Source: Hemerocallis citrina (taxonomy: Eukaryota; Streptophyta; Magnoliopsida; Asparagales; Asphodelaceae). From it: a stretch of 64,000 bases of DNA. The translations under genes were made by a program, and so were the position numbers. A model generated the notes under the pieces. That model ran no database searches and was not told where the DNA came from. It worked only from the letters and a program-made list of their open reading frames with translations. Numbering within the stretch: the first letter of the stretch is position 1; each line of letters opens with the position of its first letter. The stretch is taken from assembly GCA_017893485.1 (NCBI GenBank), contig CM030366.1:48935896-48999895 (forward strand), in the 5' to 3' direction. Shown in pieces: positions 1-11,257 of this stretch.

Positions 1-1615
1 TCCCCTCTAAGTACACCCTCTCGTAGGAAGTATGTAGTTGGGTAACAGATAATCAAAATCTTGCATGATCTCATAACAGATAATCAGATGGGAAACACGG
101 GCCCCTTTCTAAGTACACATTTCTATGCTTTCCCACTACTAGATCTTTCCCATAAACCCCGGCTTGGTTACTTTTATTATGGTCATCAAACAGACATGAA
201 AGTGTACGGAATAGTGTCAAACTAACATGGTATAATTAGTATTAGGTTCAGGGAAATATTTAAACATGCATAGAGGATATACAGTCACATAAACGAGCAA
301 AACAGTGTATGTTCATATTCAAGACAGCAAAACAGTACAATACTAAAACAGTGAATCTCGTCGCTACAGAAATGCAAATATGGATCCGTCAAAGAATCTG
401 GAAAATAGACTCCCACACGAATCCAGCGAATATGAATAAGTCATATCGTATTTCATAAAATCATAACTCAAAACTGATTTGAATCCATAAAACACGTTCA
501 GTCAGAAATCAGTAAAACGAATTCTCAATCAGAATAACAGCATTAAAACCTATCAAATAAATACAGGAAAAATTTGGGGTATTCCCCTATATGTCTAGAA
601 TCAGAATATAAAGTTTCATAATATTCCAGTAAAATTAGTTTGGTCATAAAAAATAAGAAAACATCAAGAAACGATACTTTGGCCAATCTGGAATTCCCAA
701 CACTGCTGTACGAAAACTGAAATATCTCGCAAGCCGTGAAACAAAATCCAAATCTGCCAAAGGGAGATGAAAATAGATAAAACAAACTAACTTTCATATT
801 TCACAAATATTTTCCATACAGTAAAAGGAATCAGGGTGAAAACACAATTCTTTACATAACAACGAGCAAAATACAAGTATGATTTTTGTAAACATGCATG
901 AAACGATATATAAAATCCATCAATAAAATCTACCAAAATTCTGGGTAATCCCTAGATAGGTATAGAAAAACTGTGCAAAGTTTCAGATCAAAATAATATG
1001 TGTAGCACAAATAATAAAATAACTTAATCAACAAAATTGTCGAGAAACGAAATCTGGAAACATAATAGACCGCTGTAGTAAAATAGTCATAAGTCACTCA
1101 TACAAAAACAAAATCGAGCAAGGCCATAGGGGTTTAAAAATAGACGAATTTCTCTACAATTCATGTTTTCTACCGAAATTACGAATCTGACTTTAGTATG
1201 GTCTAAAATACAATTCAAAACAGAACATCGACAAAATACAGATTTTCCTCAAAAACCAAAATCAATCTAGATCCAACGAAACTAGATCCAAACACAACCA
1301 AACTTGAAATCGAGTCTACCAAGTGTCCAAACAATTTGAAATAGGGTAATTAACATATATAAAGCAAAGCTATCACATGGATCCCAACAAATATCCCAAA
1401 TTCTCACAAAAATCCCACATACATGATCAAATCAAGAACGGGCAAAACCTAAGTTAATTCATGTCAAGATTGTGTCATGAGGCAACTATGGTCAAGTTTT
1501 CACAATAGAGAAAAAACCCATCAAGCAAAACACAAACAAGAGTCGTCTCTAGGCCCAACTACATTATAGGTGTTATTTTTGACTTGTATCAAACAAATGA
1601 ATTGGAGTACAAGTT

Positions 1616-1622
1616 ACTTGCC
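1616..1622 (-). other. Candidate GC-type 5' splice site in LTR leader
   Basis: The minus strand reads AAG then GCAAGT, with the exon ending at 1622 and the intron starting at 1621. The motif is kept in the related LTRs at 57047, 53635 and 8178. It matches the consensus for GC-AG introns. Confidence 0.5.
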
Positions 1623-2042
1623 TTAATCGGAGATGAAACGAACTCCAAGAATAACGGGAATGGATTCCCGGGCAATGAACCAAAATCCATGAGCAAGAGA
1701 TCCACAATTCAAGAGCAATGAACCCACGAACAATAGCATGAACACACGGCACGCTTCTCAAAGCAAAAGAAGAGAGAACCCACAAAAGAGAGATAGATGA
1801 ATGGCGGTGCTTGAGGCTTGGAGGGTTGGATAATGGCCGGAGGGGGGGAAAGTGATGGAATAAGGTGGTGGTCGGAGAGGGGATGGAGCTCGGGATGAGG
1901 GGTGCAGGCCGAGAGGAGGGGGGTGGTCGGGTCTGGGTGCCTGGCATCGGGTAGGGGTGTGCGGCGCAAGCAAGGGGGGGAGAGAGAGAGGCCGGGGTAG
2001 GGTGCAAGGAGTTAGGGTTAGGGTTTGAGAGATTAGACAGGG

Positions 2043-2050
2043 TTATATTA
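2043..2050 (-). promoter_or_regulatory. Candidate TATA box of the truncated LTR
   Basis: The minus strand reads AATATAAC here, followed by a pyrimidine- and C-rich stretch (about 1960-2000). The same order, TATA box then C/CT-rich tract, is seen at 58029 in the related solo LTR and at 8650 and 17349 in the complete element. The position is inferred from that shared layout. Confidence 0.45.
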
Positions 2051-2495
2051 TGCATGAGGGGATTAGGGTTTGCAATATGAGTTGGGTTATTGGGTAATTG
2101 GGTTGTGGGTAGATTAGGAGTACTAATAAGATTAATCCAATAAGACAAATGGGGATCAAAATGAATAGGATTCAAACTAGAATTAGGTAATTTGGCATTG
2201 GTAATCAATTAGGGATCAAAATAATAGGATTAGGAATGGGGTAGACTATCAAATCACCAAGAGCACCCAAACATACACAAAAATAGAACGAGACAACAAT
2301 AAAGAGCGAAAACAACAACCATGAACAAGAACAACCAAGAAATCGGAAATAACTCGCAAAAATCAAGCATGAGAAAAGAAAATGAAAATATATTGAAACA
2401 ACTTTATACTGTTCAGAAAAATACAAGAGAGAGTACAAATACACAAGAAAAGAAAAATACACCAAAAATACGAAAAATGAAAAACAGGGGTTACA

Positions 2496-2706
2496 ACAGC
2501 TGAACTTACACAAGTTTGATTTTGACATTTTGATTTTAATAAACTTTATTTTAATTCCTAGGGGATGTGTGAGTGTCTGTATCAAGGCTTTTACAAAGTT
2601 TCTAAGACAAATCAAATATTACAAAAAATTACAAGATACTTGTTCTGATCACTTGTTCTTTAGCTGATCACTTGAGAATCTTTGAAGCTCTGAAAAAAAC
2701 ATTGTC
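2496..2706 (-). repeat. Copia 3' LTR fragment
   Basis: This stretch matches 4188-4396 inside the full copia LTR almost base for base. It is the part of the 3' LTR left after two events: a deletion that joined gag to the LTR at about 2706, and the Tekay-type LTR inserted at 2495/2496. The short ACAAGA/GACAA similarity at the deletion joint points to an illegitimate recombination event. Confidence 0.85.
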
Positions 2707-3141
2707 TCTTGTTATCATATCCGATACATTTTCATTCTCCTCTATTCGGAATATCTTGAACCTGTGAATAAGAACAAAAATTTTAGATTCCCTAACCTTA
2801 TTTGTGCCTTCATGTGTTACCTCAAGAGTATGCCATATTTGGAATGCCGTTGTTGTGTTTGACACATGGTTGAATTCTTCTTTGGTAAGTGCACAAAAGA
2901 GAGCATTCATTACCTTTGCATTATTCATGGTATTATTCTTCATATCGTCATTCCATGGAGCATAGGAAAGAGTAGGCACGGTATACTCTGTCTCGGTCAT
3001 GTTACAAATCTCATAGTTGATGGATTGTAAGTAAATCTTCATTCTACATTTTCAGTAGTTGTAGTTTGTTCCATCAAAAAGAGGCGGCCTTTGTATGGAT
3101 TGACCTTCATGGTATTGACTTGCATTTGAACTATATGTCAT
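2707..3141 (-). pseudogene. Ty1/copia gag fragment
   Basis: Starting at the ATG at 3141, the translation holds the copia gag N-terminal motif FDGTNY, then the conserved block KVMNALFCALTKEEFNHV and the WHTLEVTHEGTNKVRESK segment of the UBN2-type capsid domain. Gag forms the virus-like particle in the cytoplasm. One stop (TGA) replaces the tryptophan normally found after FDGTNY. The frame ends by fusing into LTR sequence at about 2706, so the capsid C-terminus, zinc knuckle and all of pol are missing. It lies between its 5' LTR (3169-4562) and the 3' LTR remnant (2496-2706). The family is clear; the element is dead. Confidence 0.85.
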
Positions 3142-3154
3142 TGCACTTAACCAG

Positions 3155-3166
3155 GCTCTGATTCCA
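3155..3166 (-). other. iMet-tRNA primer-binding site (copia)
   Basis: The minus strand reads TGGAATCAGAGC two bases after the LTR end, one mismatch from the usual TGGTATCAGAGC complement of initiator Met-tRNA. It marks the LTR end at 3169 and the orientation of the element. Confidence 0.85.
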
Positions 3167-3168
3167 AG

Positions 3169-4562
3169 TGTTGGATCCTGTATGCAAGGCAAAGAACACT
3201 AGAGGGGGGGGGGGGGTGAATAGTGTTATATAAAAAATAAATAATAATTTAAACTTGACGCAACTGTTAAGTCAACTTAAAAGAAACACCAGTCGATTGA
3301 AACGTCAGATAAAAGAAATATAATCATCTGAAGAACAGCGAGTCTGTTAAGTTGACTTAAAGGAGAAACCAGTCGACTGATCAGACACAATTTTCAGTAA
3401 TGTGCAGCGAAATTAAAATTGTAAGTTAAAGAATTCAAACCACAAAGAATCAACAATGCAAACACGGCGATATATCCTGGTTCGGTCCTCCCGACCTACA
3501 TCCAGTGCCAAGCAACCCACTTGAGATTTTCCACTATTCTTGAAAAAGTACAAGAATACTCTACGACCTTTGGCAACAACTATGCCAAACCCATAGACAT
3601 CTCTCACCACTAGAGAGAGCAAGATCCCACTCTACAATCTAGAGCAACACTGACTCTACACCAAGAGTCCTTCTCTCGAACCGAGAGGACCACTGTCACA
3701 ACCCAAGAGTGAACAACAAAAATTGATGATTACAACACTTAGAACCTTGATTTTTGAGTGTGCTTTTTGTATAGAGGCTATAGGTCAACTTCTAATCGCA
3801 GTCTTGAACTTAATCTTAGTTATGCAAGACTGAAATTAAAGAACCAAATCTAGAGAATGAGAGTACTTGAAAGCTTGAGTTCTTTTTCACAAAATAAGCA
3901 AGGACTTGGTAAACAAAAATGGTTAACCTTTTCCAAGTTCATCTTGAATGCTATTTATAGAGTGAGAACTCCAAGAACGTTGGAAAATGGTTCATCAACA
4001 GCCAATAAACGGCAGGAAATTTCTGAGTTTGAAAATCAAATTTTACACTTCAGAAAACTATCAAAACTACTCGAACAGTCGACTGGGTTGCCAAAGGAGT
4101 CGACTGGTTAGAGCTTGAGTAAGTTCATTCTGTTTCGTACTAAAACAGTCGACTGCTTACCGTAGTAAGTCGACTGGTACTTTGGCAGCTGAACTTATAC
4201 AAGCTTGATTTTGATATTTTGATATTAATAAATTTTGTTTTAATTCCTAGGAGATGTGTGCGTGTGTGTATCAAGGCTTTTACAAAGTTTCTAAGACAAA
4301 TCAAATATTACAAAATATTACAAGACACTGTTCTGATCACTTGTTCTTTAGCTGATCACTTGAGAATCTTTGAAGCTCTGAAAAAAACTTTGTCTTGTAT
4401 CTATCTTGAGTCTTAAAATCTTTCTTGTCTTTGTGGCTTGATCTTGAGCTTTGAAAGCTTCCTTGTATTGTAGTCTTGAAAGTGTTAAGTACACACTGTA
4501 AGAGATATGTATGATAGAACAAATGTGTATTGTGTTGTAGTCATCAAAATCAAGAATCTACA
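3169..4562 (-). repeat. Copia 5' LTR (1.39 kb)
   Basis: On the minus strand it begins TGTAGATTCTTGATTTTGAT at 4562 and ends GGATCCAACA at 3169, giving TG...CA ends, followed by the PBS. The part at 4188-4396 is repeated in the 3' LTR remnant. Features inside are a G-run at 3204-3216 and several GTCGAC palindromes (about 3372, 4079, 4099, 4149, 4170). The flank ATTAT follows at 4563; the matching duplication at the other end is lost. There is no gene in this 1.4 kb. Confidence 0.85.
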
Positions 4563-4752
4563 ATTATTATTTGGATTATCTCATTTATTATAAAGTTGAT
4601 CTTGTTTATGTGATCATATCTCCTTGCGTGGTTGTGATTGTTATTTCATATTGTTGAGTTAGACTGGTATAGCTTATGGATGGTGTTTACATCATTCGCT
4701 GGGTCTTCGTTATGTACTCGTATTCCTGTATTTTGGAAAGCGGGGCGTGACA
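4563..4752 (+). repeat. 3' end of a plus-strand Tekay-type LTR
   Basis: Positions 4670-4752 match, in reverse, the outer ends of the LTRs at 5589 and 15731 and finish GGGGCGTGACA, after which a PBS follows. The copia element at 2496-4562 was inserted into this LTR. The rest of the LTR is outside the window or lost. Confidence 0.8.
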
Positions 4753-4761
4753 GGTTTTTAG

Positions 4762-4774
4762 TGGTATCGGAGCC
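4762..4774 (+). other. iMet-tRNA primer-binding site
   Basis: TGGTATCGGAGCC, one mismatch from the standard TGGTATCAGAGCC, starts ten bases after the LTR end at 4752. The spacer GGTTTTTAG resembles that of the complete element at 15721-15730. Confidence 0.85.
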
Positions 4775-4950
4775 CAGGGTTGGATAATATATCAGTCAAA
4801 CATAACTAACTTATGAAGGTTTGGATTTGGTTGATTTATTAGTCAAGTTTGGCTCTAGCCGGGTTAACTCAGTGATGTGCACACCACAATGATCACATGA
4901 ATATATATAATAACCAACATATAATCTTGGTACTGACCATATTTGATCAT

Positions 4951-4957
4951 GTTTCAG
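4951..4957 (+). other. Candidate 3' splice site before a start codon
   Basis: GTTTCAG is followed by GCTATGGCC, so an acceptor AG lies three bases before the ATG at 4961. The layout matches the acceptors before gag at 30906 and 15562. Confidence 0.45.
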
Positions 4958-4960
4958 GCT

Positions 4961-5161
4961 ATGGCCTGTACGACCTCCTTGAAGGCAAAGTCGTGGAGGC
5001 TGGTGGAGAGGTGGCGGAGAAGAAGAAGAAAAGGAGGAGGAGGAGGAGGAAGATGCCGTAGCAGACCCTCCGTCGGCGTAGGTGGCGGTACTGGAGGCGG
5101 TTGAGGAGAGCAGTTGCGAGCCCACACCTCCCGTAGAGCCGCCTACCGAGGTGGTCCCTTG
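4961..5161 (+). pseudogene. Glu-rich N-terminal reading-frame fragment
   Basis: Downstream of a PBS and a candidate acceptor, an ATG at 4961 opens a purine-rich stretch. One frame encodes a run of about a dozen Glu residues followed by a Pro/Val/Glu-rich tail ending at the TGA near 5160. The other two frames are Arg- or Gly-rich. A one-base shift near 5030 seems needed to join the upstream frame to the Glu run. I do not recognise a domain. It may be the start of gag or of an accessory acidic frame like the one at 20414-20923; it could also be low-complexity DNA. Confidence 0.3.
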
Positions 5162-5307
5162 ACTTCTTTTGTATCTATGCCACATTTACTACTTGTTTTT
5201 GTTTTCTTCTTTTCTTTTAAACGCTCTTGTACTGATGCCTTATAGCGGATTGGTCACCATTTTTGTATCTTTACTTTAGCAATGAAAAACTTTTGTGCGG
5301 CAACGCG

Positions 5308-5436
5308 ACTTAGAACTTTCTTGTAGTTTCCAATACTTGAACTTAGAGCTATCTTGTAGCCCCTCTTAAACTTAGAACTATCTTGTATCTCTACTTGAAC
5401 TTAGAACTATCTTGTAGCTCTATTTCACCTTAGAAA
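5308..5436 (+). repeat. Short tandem repeat, about 30-bp unit
   Basis: Four to five diverged copies of a unit containing CTTAGAACTATCTTGTAG follow one another. One and a half further copies occur at 21545-21585. The stretch 5162-5307 before it is unassigned and shows no gene. Confidence 0.75.
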
Positions 5437-5588
5437 TATAGGGTTTTAAATAGGGTTGAATAGGATCCACAAGGAAATATAGGGTAATCCAAGAAAGAGA
5501 TGGGCACAAAAATGAATCAATGAAATAAGTCATATCATACACTGACACTGACACTATTAAATGAATCAATAAAACAAACATTCTTCCT
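5437..5588. repeat. Scrambled junction between elements
   Basis: Positions 5437-5526 copy the Tekay LTR segment found at about 8824-8910. Positions 5519-5550, read in reverse, match 21428-21460 over 27 identical bases. Positions 5571-5588 in reverse continue the RT/RNase H reading frame that stops at 17783. Short patches from several elements joined at small shared sequences look like repair filler. Confidence 0.6.
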
Positions 5589-8175
5589 TGTCATGCCCTG
5601 CTTCCCAAAAAGGAATACGGAATACGCATACGTGACTAAGCCCAGCGAATGATTTTCATCATCCATAAGCTGGTAGGATCATTACAACATTTCACAGGAA
5701 TATCAGAATAGGAAGCAAGAGAAGTCAACCACGCATGCATATATGAATCAATATACCAACAGAAATTTACTGGAAACAATACTTCATAATCTCAAATAAA
5801 CTAGATCTGAACAAGTCAATAATTCTGGGTCACATTGTCCAATACAAAATAATCCAAGTAACAGATACAATTATTCAAATAAGCAACAGGAAATAATAAT
5901 AGCAAAACTCCAGCATCTAAAATCTCAGATCACCTACTCCATCGGGCAGCTGACCTCCATGATCAGCAATTTAACAAATTGTAGGAAGAGGAAAAGAAAA
6001 CAAACTCCCATCAATGCAAGTTACGGGCCACTTGTAGTGTATGCACAAGTACAGGACAAGAATAATCAACATAGAATATCAGTGTAAACATAGCATGGAA
6101 TAGACATGACAAAAAATTAGAACAACTAGCATGAATCATGAACAGAATCAAGTAATATAATGTGCTAACATGGTACAGGGTAACATGTATCAAGTGTCAA
6201 GCAAGCAGGTAAATAGGTGGTCAAGTATACAGGTAAACAGGCATACAGGTAGCATGTACAGGTAAGCATGTAATAGGTGTCAGGTTATGTCATGTCAAGT
6301 CTTATATTTATTACTATCTAGGTAGCACTTCAGGCATCCCAGGTTTTTACCACATGGTTGCTACGTTCAAACAAGTTTGCGTTTAGGTTTCGTAGTGGAG
6401 TCTATAGGGCCGTGTACTCAGGAATCAGGTAAACAGGTACAAGTATCATGTAACAGGTAATCATGCATCAGGTAGGACTACATTCCCTCCAAGTAAACCC
6501 TTCCATAGGAAGTATGTAGTTGGGTAACAGGTGGGAAACACAGACCTCCTTCTGAGTACACCTTCTCATAATGAAGTATGTAGTCAGGAACCAGATAACA
6601 GATAATCAGAATCACATGTCAGGTAATCATATCACAGGTAATAGATAACATATAATCAGGTGGGAAACACGAGCCCCCTTCCAAGTACACATTTCTATAT
6701 TTTCCACCACTAGAACTTTCACTTAACCCCGACTTGGTTATTTATTATTATTATTATCAAACAGGCATGTATGTGTCAGAAACAAAGAAAGAATAACATG
6801 GCATGAACAAGTAACATGTTTAGGTTGAAAAATAAACAGGTACAGATGAAAGACAACTCATAAAAGGGTATAGCACCGAAGTTTTTTATTCAGGACAGCA
6901 AGACAGTACTGCACTAAATCTGCAATTTCCGTTGCCACAAATATACAAATCTAGATCCGTCAGAGAATCTGGAAAATAGATTCCCGGCCGAATCCGGCAA
7001 ATATATATAAGTCATATGGTATTTCACAAAAATAAGTCTCAAAACAGATTTGTATCCAAAAAACAAGTTCAGCCAGAAATCAGAAGTTCGTATTTATAAC
7101 CAGGAAAACAGTATAAAAATTTATTGATTAAATCCACAAAAAATTTGGGGTATTTCCTAGTATGTCTAGTATCAGAAAATAAAGTTTCATAATTTTTTAA
7201 CATAGATAGAATAGTCAATTAAAATCAGAAAGCAGCTTGATACAGAAAGTTTGTAAATCTGGAATCATAAACATAGCAGTACTAAAACAGCAATATCTTA
7301 CAAAATATAAGTCGAAATCCAGATCCGTCAAAAGGGTGATAAATTAAATACTGTAGGCTATAACTCATATTCACAAAATTTTTATAGACAGCAAGTAAAA
7401 TCAGGTTGAAATTATGCTTCTTTACTGAATAGTTTGAAAATTCTGCAAGTATAGAATAGTTTATAAAATTAATCAATAAAATCCACAAAAATTAGGGGTT
7501 AATCCCAATCAAGTCTAGTTGTACTCAGCAAAATATTGGATCAAAATATTATATTTAGCATCATTATAAAATCAATTATCCATACAAAATTCATATAAGA
7601 TTGGATCTGAAATTTTAAACACATCTGTAGTAAAATAGTCATAACTTACAACTCATCAATCGAAACTGAGATCTGTCAGAAATTCTGGAAAGTAGACAGA
7701 ATTCTTTATAAATCATATTCATAAATAATTTTCATATACTGAACATAATAGGGTCTAAAGTACTGATAAAAATGGGGTAACAAAAAAAATTGAAATCGTC
7801 TTCATGTATAAAATCAACATAGATCATATGAAACTCATCCAAATCATAACCAAACGTAAAATAGGGTATACCAGATGTCCAAGCAACATAGTATAGGGTA
7901 TTTTACAAGTCTACTACGAGTTATACTACAACGAACCCATCAAACATACAAGATCATACAACACCTCATAATCACGAACACATGCATGTATACAAGAATT
8001 GATTATCTCTAACCCTAAATTTATGTCGTGTGTGTAATGAGATAACTACGGGCAGGTGAACACAATAGAGACAACATATAACAGGGTTTTTCACAAGAAT
8101 TGTCTTTAGAACACAACTACACTACAGGCGGTATTTAGTACTTGTATTTGCAACAGGAATTAATACAAGTTACTC

Positions 8176-8180
8176 GCCTT
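8176..8180 (-). other. Candidate GC-type 5' splice site in LTR leader
   Basis: The minus strand reads AAG then GCGAGT, with the exon ending at 8178. It is the homologue of the sites at 1622 and 57047, with one change. The 5' LTR of this element has lost the region through its internal deletion. Confidence 0.4.
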
Positions 8181-8648
8181 ATAGTCGACGACGAAAACGA
8201 CGATGCAAAGAGAATAAAGAGAACGGATTCCCGGGCAACGAACTTAACGAACAATGAGCGGAGCACACAAACCACGAACAAAATCCCGAGATCAACACAC
8301 CTGCACAACACATAAGCAAGGCAATGGCAGAGGGGTGTGTGCACTGTGATGAGGAAGACGAAGGCCAGGCGGGACGGCGGACGGGAGCGGCGAAGCTGGG
8401 AGAGGGCTGCTATCACGGTGCTGTCTGTCGTCGAAATGGGGAGGTAGCGTAGGGGAGCGCGTGCAGTTGCAGGCATGGGGTGGGCAGTGACTGGTCGAGG
8501 AGAGGAGGATGGATGCAGGGGCATCGGGGTCTAGGGCTTGGGTGCAGTCGTGATGAGGTGTTGTTGTCGAGGTATCGAAGGCAGGGAGGGGGAGCACAGG
8601 GAGAGAGAGACGGGGATGAGTGGCTAGGTTTGTATGGTGAACAGGGTA

Positions 8649-8649
<1 letters not shown>

Positions 8650-8722
<73 letters not shown>
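8650..8722 (-). repeat. (TA)n microsatellite at the TATA box
   Basis: About 36 TA units lie exactly where the 5' LTR has a short TATATATAT (17349-17357). The flanks AGATGTAT and TACAGGGATTAGGG are shared. The downstream CT-rich tract marks this as the core promoter on the minus strand. Confidence 0.9.
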
Positions 8723-8725
<3 letters not shown>

Positions 8726-9143
8726 GGATTAGGGTTTCGGGGAGTTGACGGGTTAGGGGGGTTGTAACGGGTATCGGGTGCAGTTAACGGGTATGGGTTG
8801 TTGGGTATTAGATAATGGGTTATAGGGTTTTAAATAGGGTTGAATAGGAACCACAAGGAAATATAGGGTAATCCAAGAAAGTGATGGGCACAAAAATGAA
8901 TCAATGAAATAAGGCACGAACAATATGAAACAAAGATGATAAAAAATAATAGCTCGATCAAACAGAGACGAAACAATAGACTGATAAATGAATCTAAACT
9001 CAAATAAGAAAACAACTAATCAAATAGATAAATATATTGAAAATGAAGATCCAATACATGGTACAAAAAGAGATACAAGATGAATAAATACACAAAAAGA
9101 AAAATACATCAAAAGATACATAAAATAAAAAACAGGGGTTACA

Positions 9144-9165
9144 AATCCTACCCACCTAACAAGAA
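9144..9165 (-). other. Polypurine tract before 3' LTR
   Basis: The minus strand reads AGGTGGGTAGGATT directly before the LTR start. This is the usual priming site for plus-strand DNA in this group. Just upstream lies the conserved non-coding GAGGACGAAATT block. Confidence 0.8.
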
Positions 9166-9299
9166 GAATTTCGTCCTCGAAATTCAAACAAGAAGATACA
9201 TAGGGTAAACCCGAAAAGAAAAGAAAGAACAAAATAAAAAGCTACTCAAACAGATGAGGACACTTCTGCTGAATCTCCTCCTCCAGCTCCCAAGTCGAC

Positions 9300-10440
9300 T
9301 CACCCCGCTGGTGAGAATTTCAAGAAACACGAACCAACTTGATGACCTTGTTCTTAAGCACTTTCTTTCGCTGATCCAAAATAGCAACTGACGGAATCTC
9401 ACAAGTAAAATCTGGCCGAACGGTCAACTCAAAATAGTCGATCACGTGGCTCTCATTGTGGATATATCTCCTGAGTTGTAAGACATGGAAAACATCGTGC
9501 ATTCCTGATAAAGCTGGCGGTAATGAAAGACGATAGGCCTACCTTGCCTACTCGCTCAACAATATCAAACAGTCGAATGAACCGGGGCTGAGCTTGTCCC
9601 CAACACCAAACCGAATAACACCTTGCCAAGATGATACCTTTAGGAAAACATGGTCACCAACCTCAAATTCCAAGGCTCTCCGATGGACATCAGCCCATCT
9701 CCTCTGCCTATCTTGAGCTGCCTGTAAGTGCTTCCTGATCTGAGTCACCGCATCAACTGTCCTGGTGATCAACTCCGGACCCAACAACTTCCTCTCACCA
9801 ATGTCATCCCAGTACACTGGTGATCTGCACTTTCGCCCATAAAGTGTCTCGAACGGTGCAGCTTTAAGACTGGCCTAAAATTTGTTATTGTACGAGAACT
9901 CTACGAGATGCAAATGGTCCTCCCTTGATCCACCGAACTGCAGCATACAGGACCTCAACATGTTCTCTAGAGTCTGGATGGTCCTCTCTGACTGTCCATC
10001 TATCTGGGGATGAAAAGTTGTACTGTACTTCAATTTACTCTCCAAACTACTTTGAAGACTCCCAAAACTGAGATCTGAATCTTGTATCCCGGTCGGATAC
10101 AATACTGACTGGAACCCCATGAAGTTTGACGACCTCTTGCATGTACTTCTCAGCTAAGCTCTCAGTAGACTGTCCGACACGGAAAGAATGAAGTGAGCAC
10201 TCTTCATCAGTCGGTCGACAATCACCCAAATGGCATTATGACCGTTAGGACTCCTCAGCAAAGCGATCACAAAATCCATGGTGATGTGTTCCCACTTCCA
10301 CTTCGGAATGGGAAGCGGTTGAAGAAGTCTGGTGGTCCTCTGATACTCTGCCTTCACCTTCTCGCAGACCAAACACTAAGACACAAACCGAGCCATAGCC
10401 CTTTTCATACCATGCCACCAGAAATGAAGCTTCAAATCCT
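9300..10440 (-). pseudogene. Tekay integrase with chromodomain
   Basis: The minus-strand translation shows, in order: the end of the zinc-binding region (HFWWHGMKRAMARFV..C..C), the catalytic core with MDFVIALL, VSDRDTRF and DGQSERTIQTLENML supplying the D-D-E residues, the C-terminal DDIGERKL...LQAAQDRQRRWAD segment with FEVGDHVFLKV, and a chromodomain-like end around 9320-9500 with VAILDQRKKVLKNKVIKLV. Integrase inserts the cDNA; the chromodomain is thought to steer it to heterochromatin. Several stops and frameshifts break it, for example near 9872, 10150 and 10372. The chromodomain is what assigns the element to the chromoviruses; Tekay rather than Reina or CRM is my reading of the long LTR and the sequence style. 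Confidence 0.88.
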
Positions 10441-11257
10441 GATACATCTTAGTTCCGCAGGATGGATAGAATACGATGGCTGGTGGGCTTCCTCAAGCAA
10501 CCTTTGACGAACTTCACCCTTTGGGACACACAACCTGGACCCAAAACAATGCAATCCATCAGCATGAATAACCATATCTGTTCTGGAACCAGACTCAACT
10601 TTTGCCTAAAAACCTTGCAACTGCACATCACCAGCCTGTGCCTCTTTGATCTGATAAAAAAGAGACGACTAAAGCTGGAGCACCAAACAACTCTGATCAG
10701 AACTTGGCAACAACACATCCTACTCCAACCTCCGCATCTACTTAACCAAATCACTTTGCTGAGTCAGGAATATAGCTGCCGGACTTCTGCTCAAAGCATC
10801 TGGCACCAAGTTCACTCTACCAGGATGGTATTGCAAAATGATGTCATAATTGGCCATAAGCTCCAACCAACTCCTTTGCCTCATGTTCAACTCCTTCTGG
10901 GTGAAGTCGTACTTGAGACTTTTGCGATCAGTAAAGATCTCTACTCGGTCCCCAAGTAAATAGTGTCTCCTACAGCTTCAAAGCAAAGATCACTACTACT
11001 AACTCCAAGTCATGAGTTGGATAGTTCTTCTCATGCGGCATCAGCTGTCTCGATACATAAGCAACGACTCGGCCCTTATGCATCAGAACTGTTCCAAGAC
11101 CCTTACCAGAAGCGTCACAGTGAACTACAAATCATCCTGAACCATCTGGAATAGTCAGCACTGGCACTGACGTCAACCTGCTTTTCAACTCAGCAAAAGC
11201 CTCACTGCAAACCTCAGACCATTAGGACTTCTGATCCTTCCCAGTCAGCTTAGTCAA
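10441..11257 (-). pseudogene. Tekay RNase H region, heavily decayed
   Basis: Read on the minus strand the region continues from RT with fragments such as [16 protein letters not shown] (first catalytic Asp region of the gypsy RNase H) and [22 protein letters not shown] (catalytic Glu/Asp area), followed by a frame with many stops leading into integrase. RNase H removes the RNA strand of the RNA-DNA hybrid. At least eight stops and several shifts are visible between 10450 and 11257, so no product is possible. No separate gene is present here; frames on the plus strand are shadows. Confidence 0.75.

Larger units (their letters stand above)
1..2495 (-). repeat. Truncated Tekay-type gypsy LTR
   Basis: On the minus strand this begins TGTAACCCCTG at 2495 and runs off the window at position 1, so it is the 5' two-thirds or so of an LTR. 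It aligns by eye with the solo LTR at 54545-58599 (for example 480-800 here matches about 5910-6200 of that region offset to 55900-56220) and more loosely with the LTRs at 5589 and 15731. It landed in the copia LTR at 2496. The next bases ACAGC resemble the uninterrupted copia sequence at 4188, consistent with an insertion there. It holds no gene. The long sense-strand frame at about 1573-2208 is the low-complexity Pro/Ser-rich stretch of the LTR, not a recognisable protein. Confidence 0.85.
5589..9143 (-). repeat. 3' LTR of the Tekay element (3.55 kb)
   Basis: It begins TGTAACCCCTG on the minus strand at 9143 and ends GGGCATGACA at 5589. Compared with its partner at 15731-17782 it keeps a 1.3-kb internal block (about 7161-8464) and has a long TA run. 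There is no gene inside; sense-strand frames at about 8135-8600 are Pro/Ser-rich low-complexity sequence. Confidence 0.92.
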
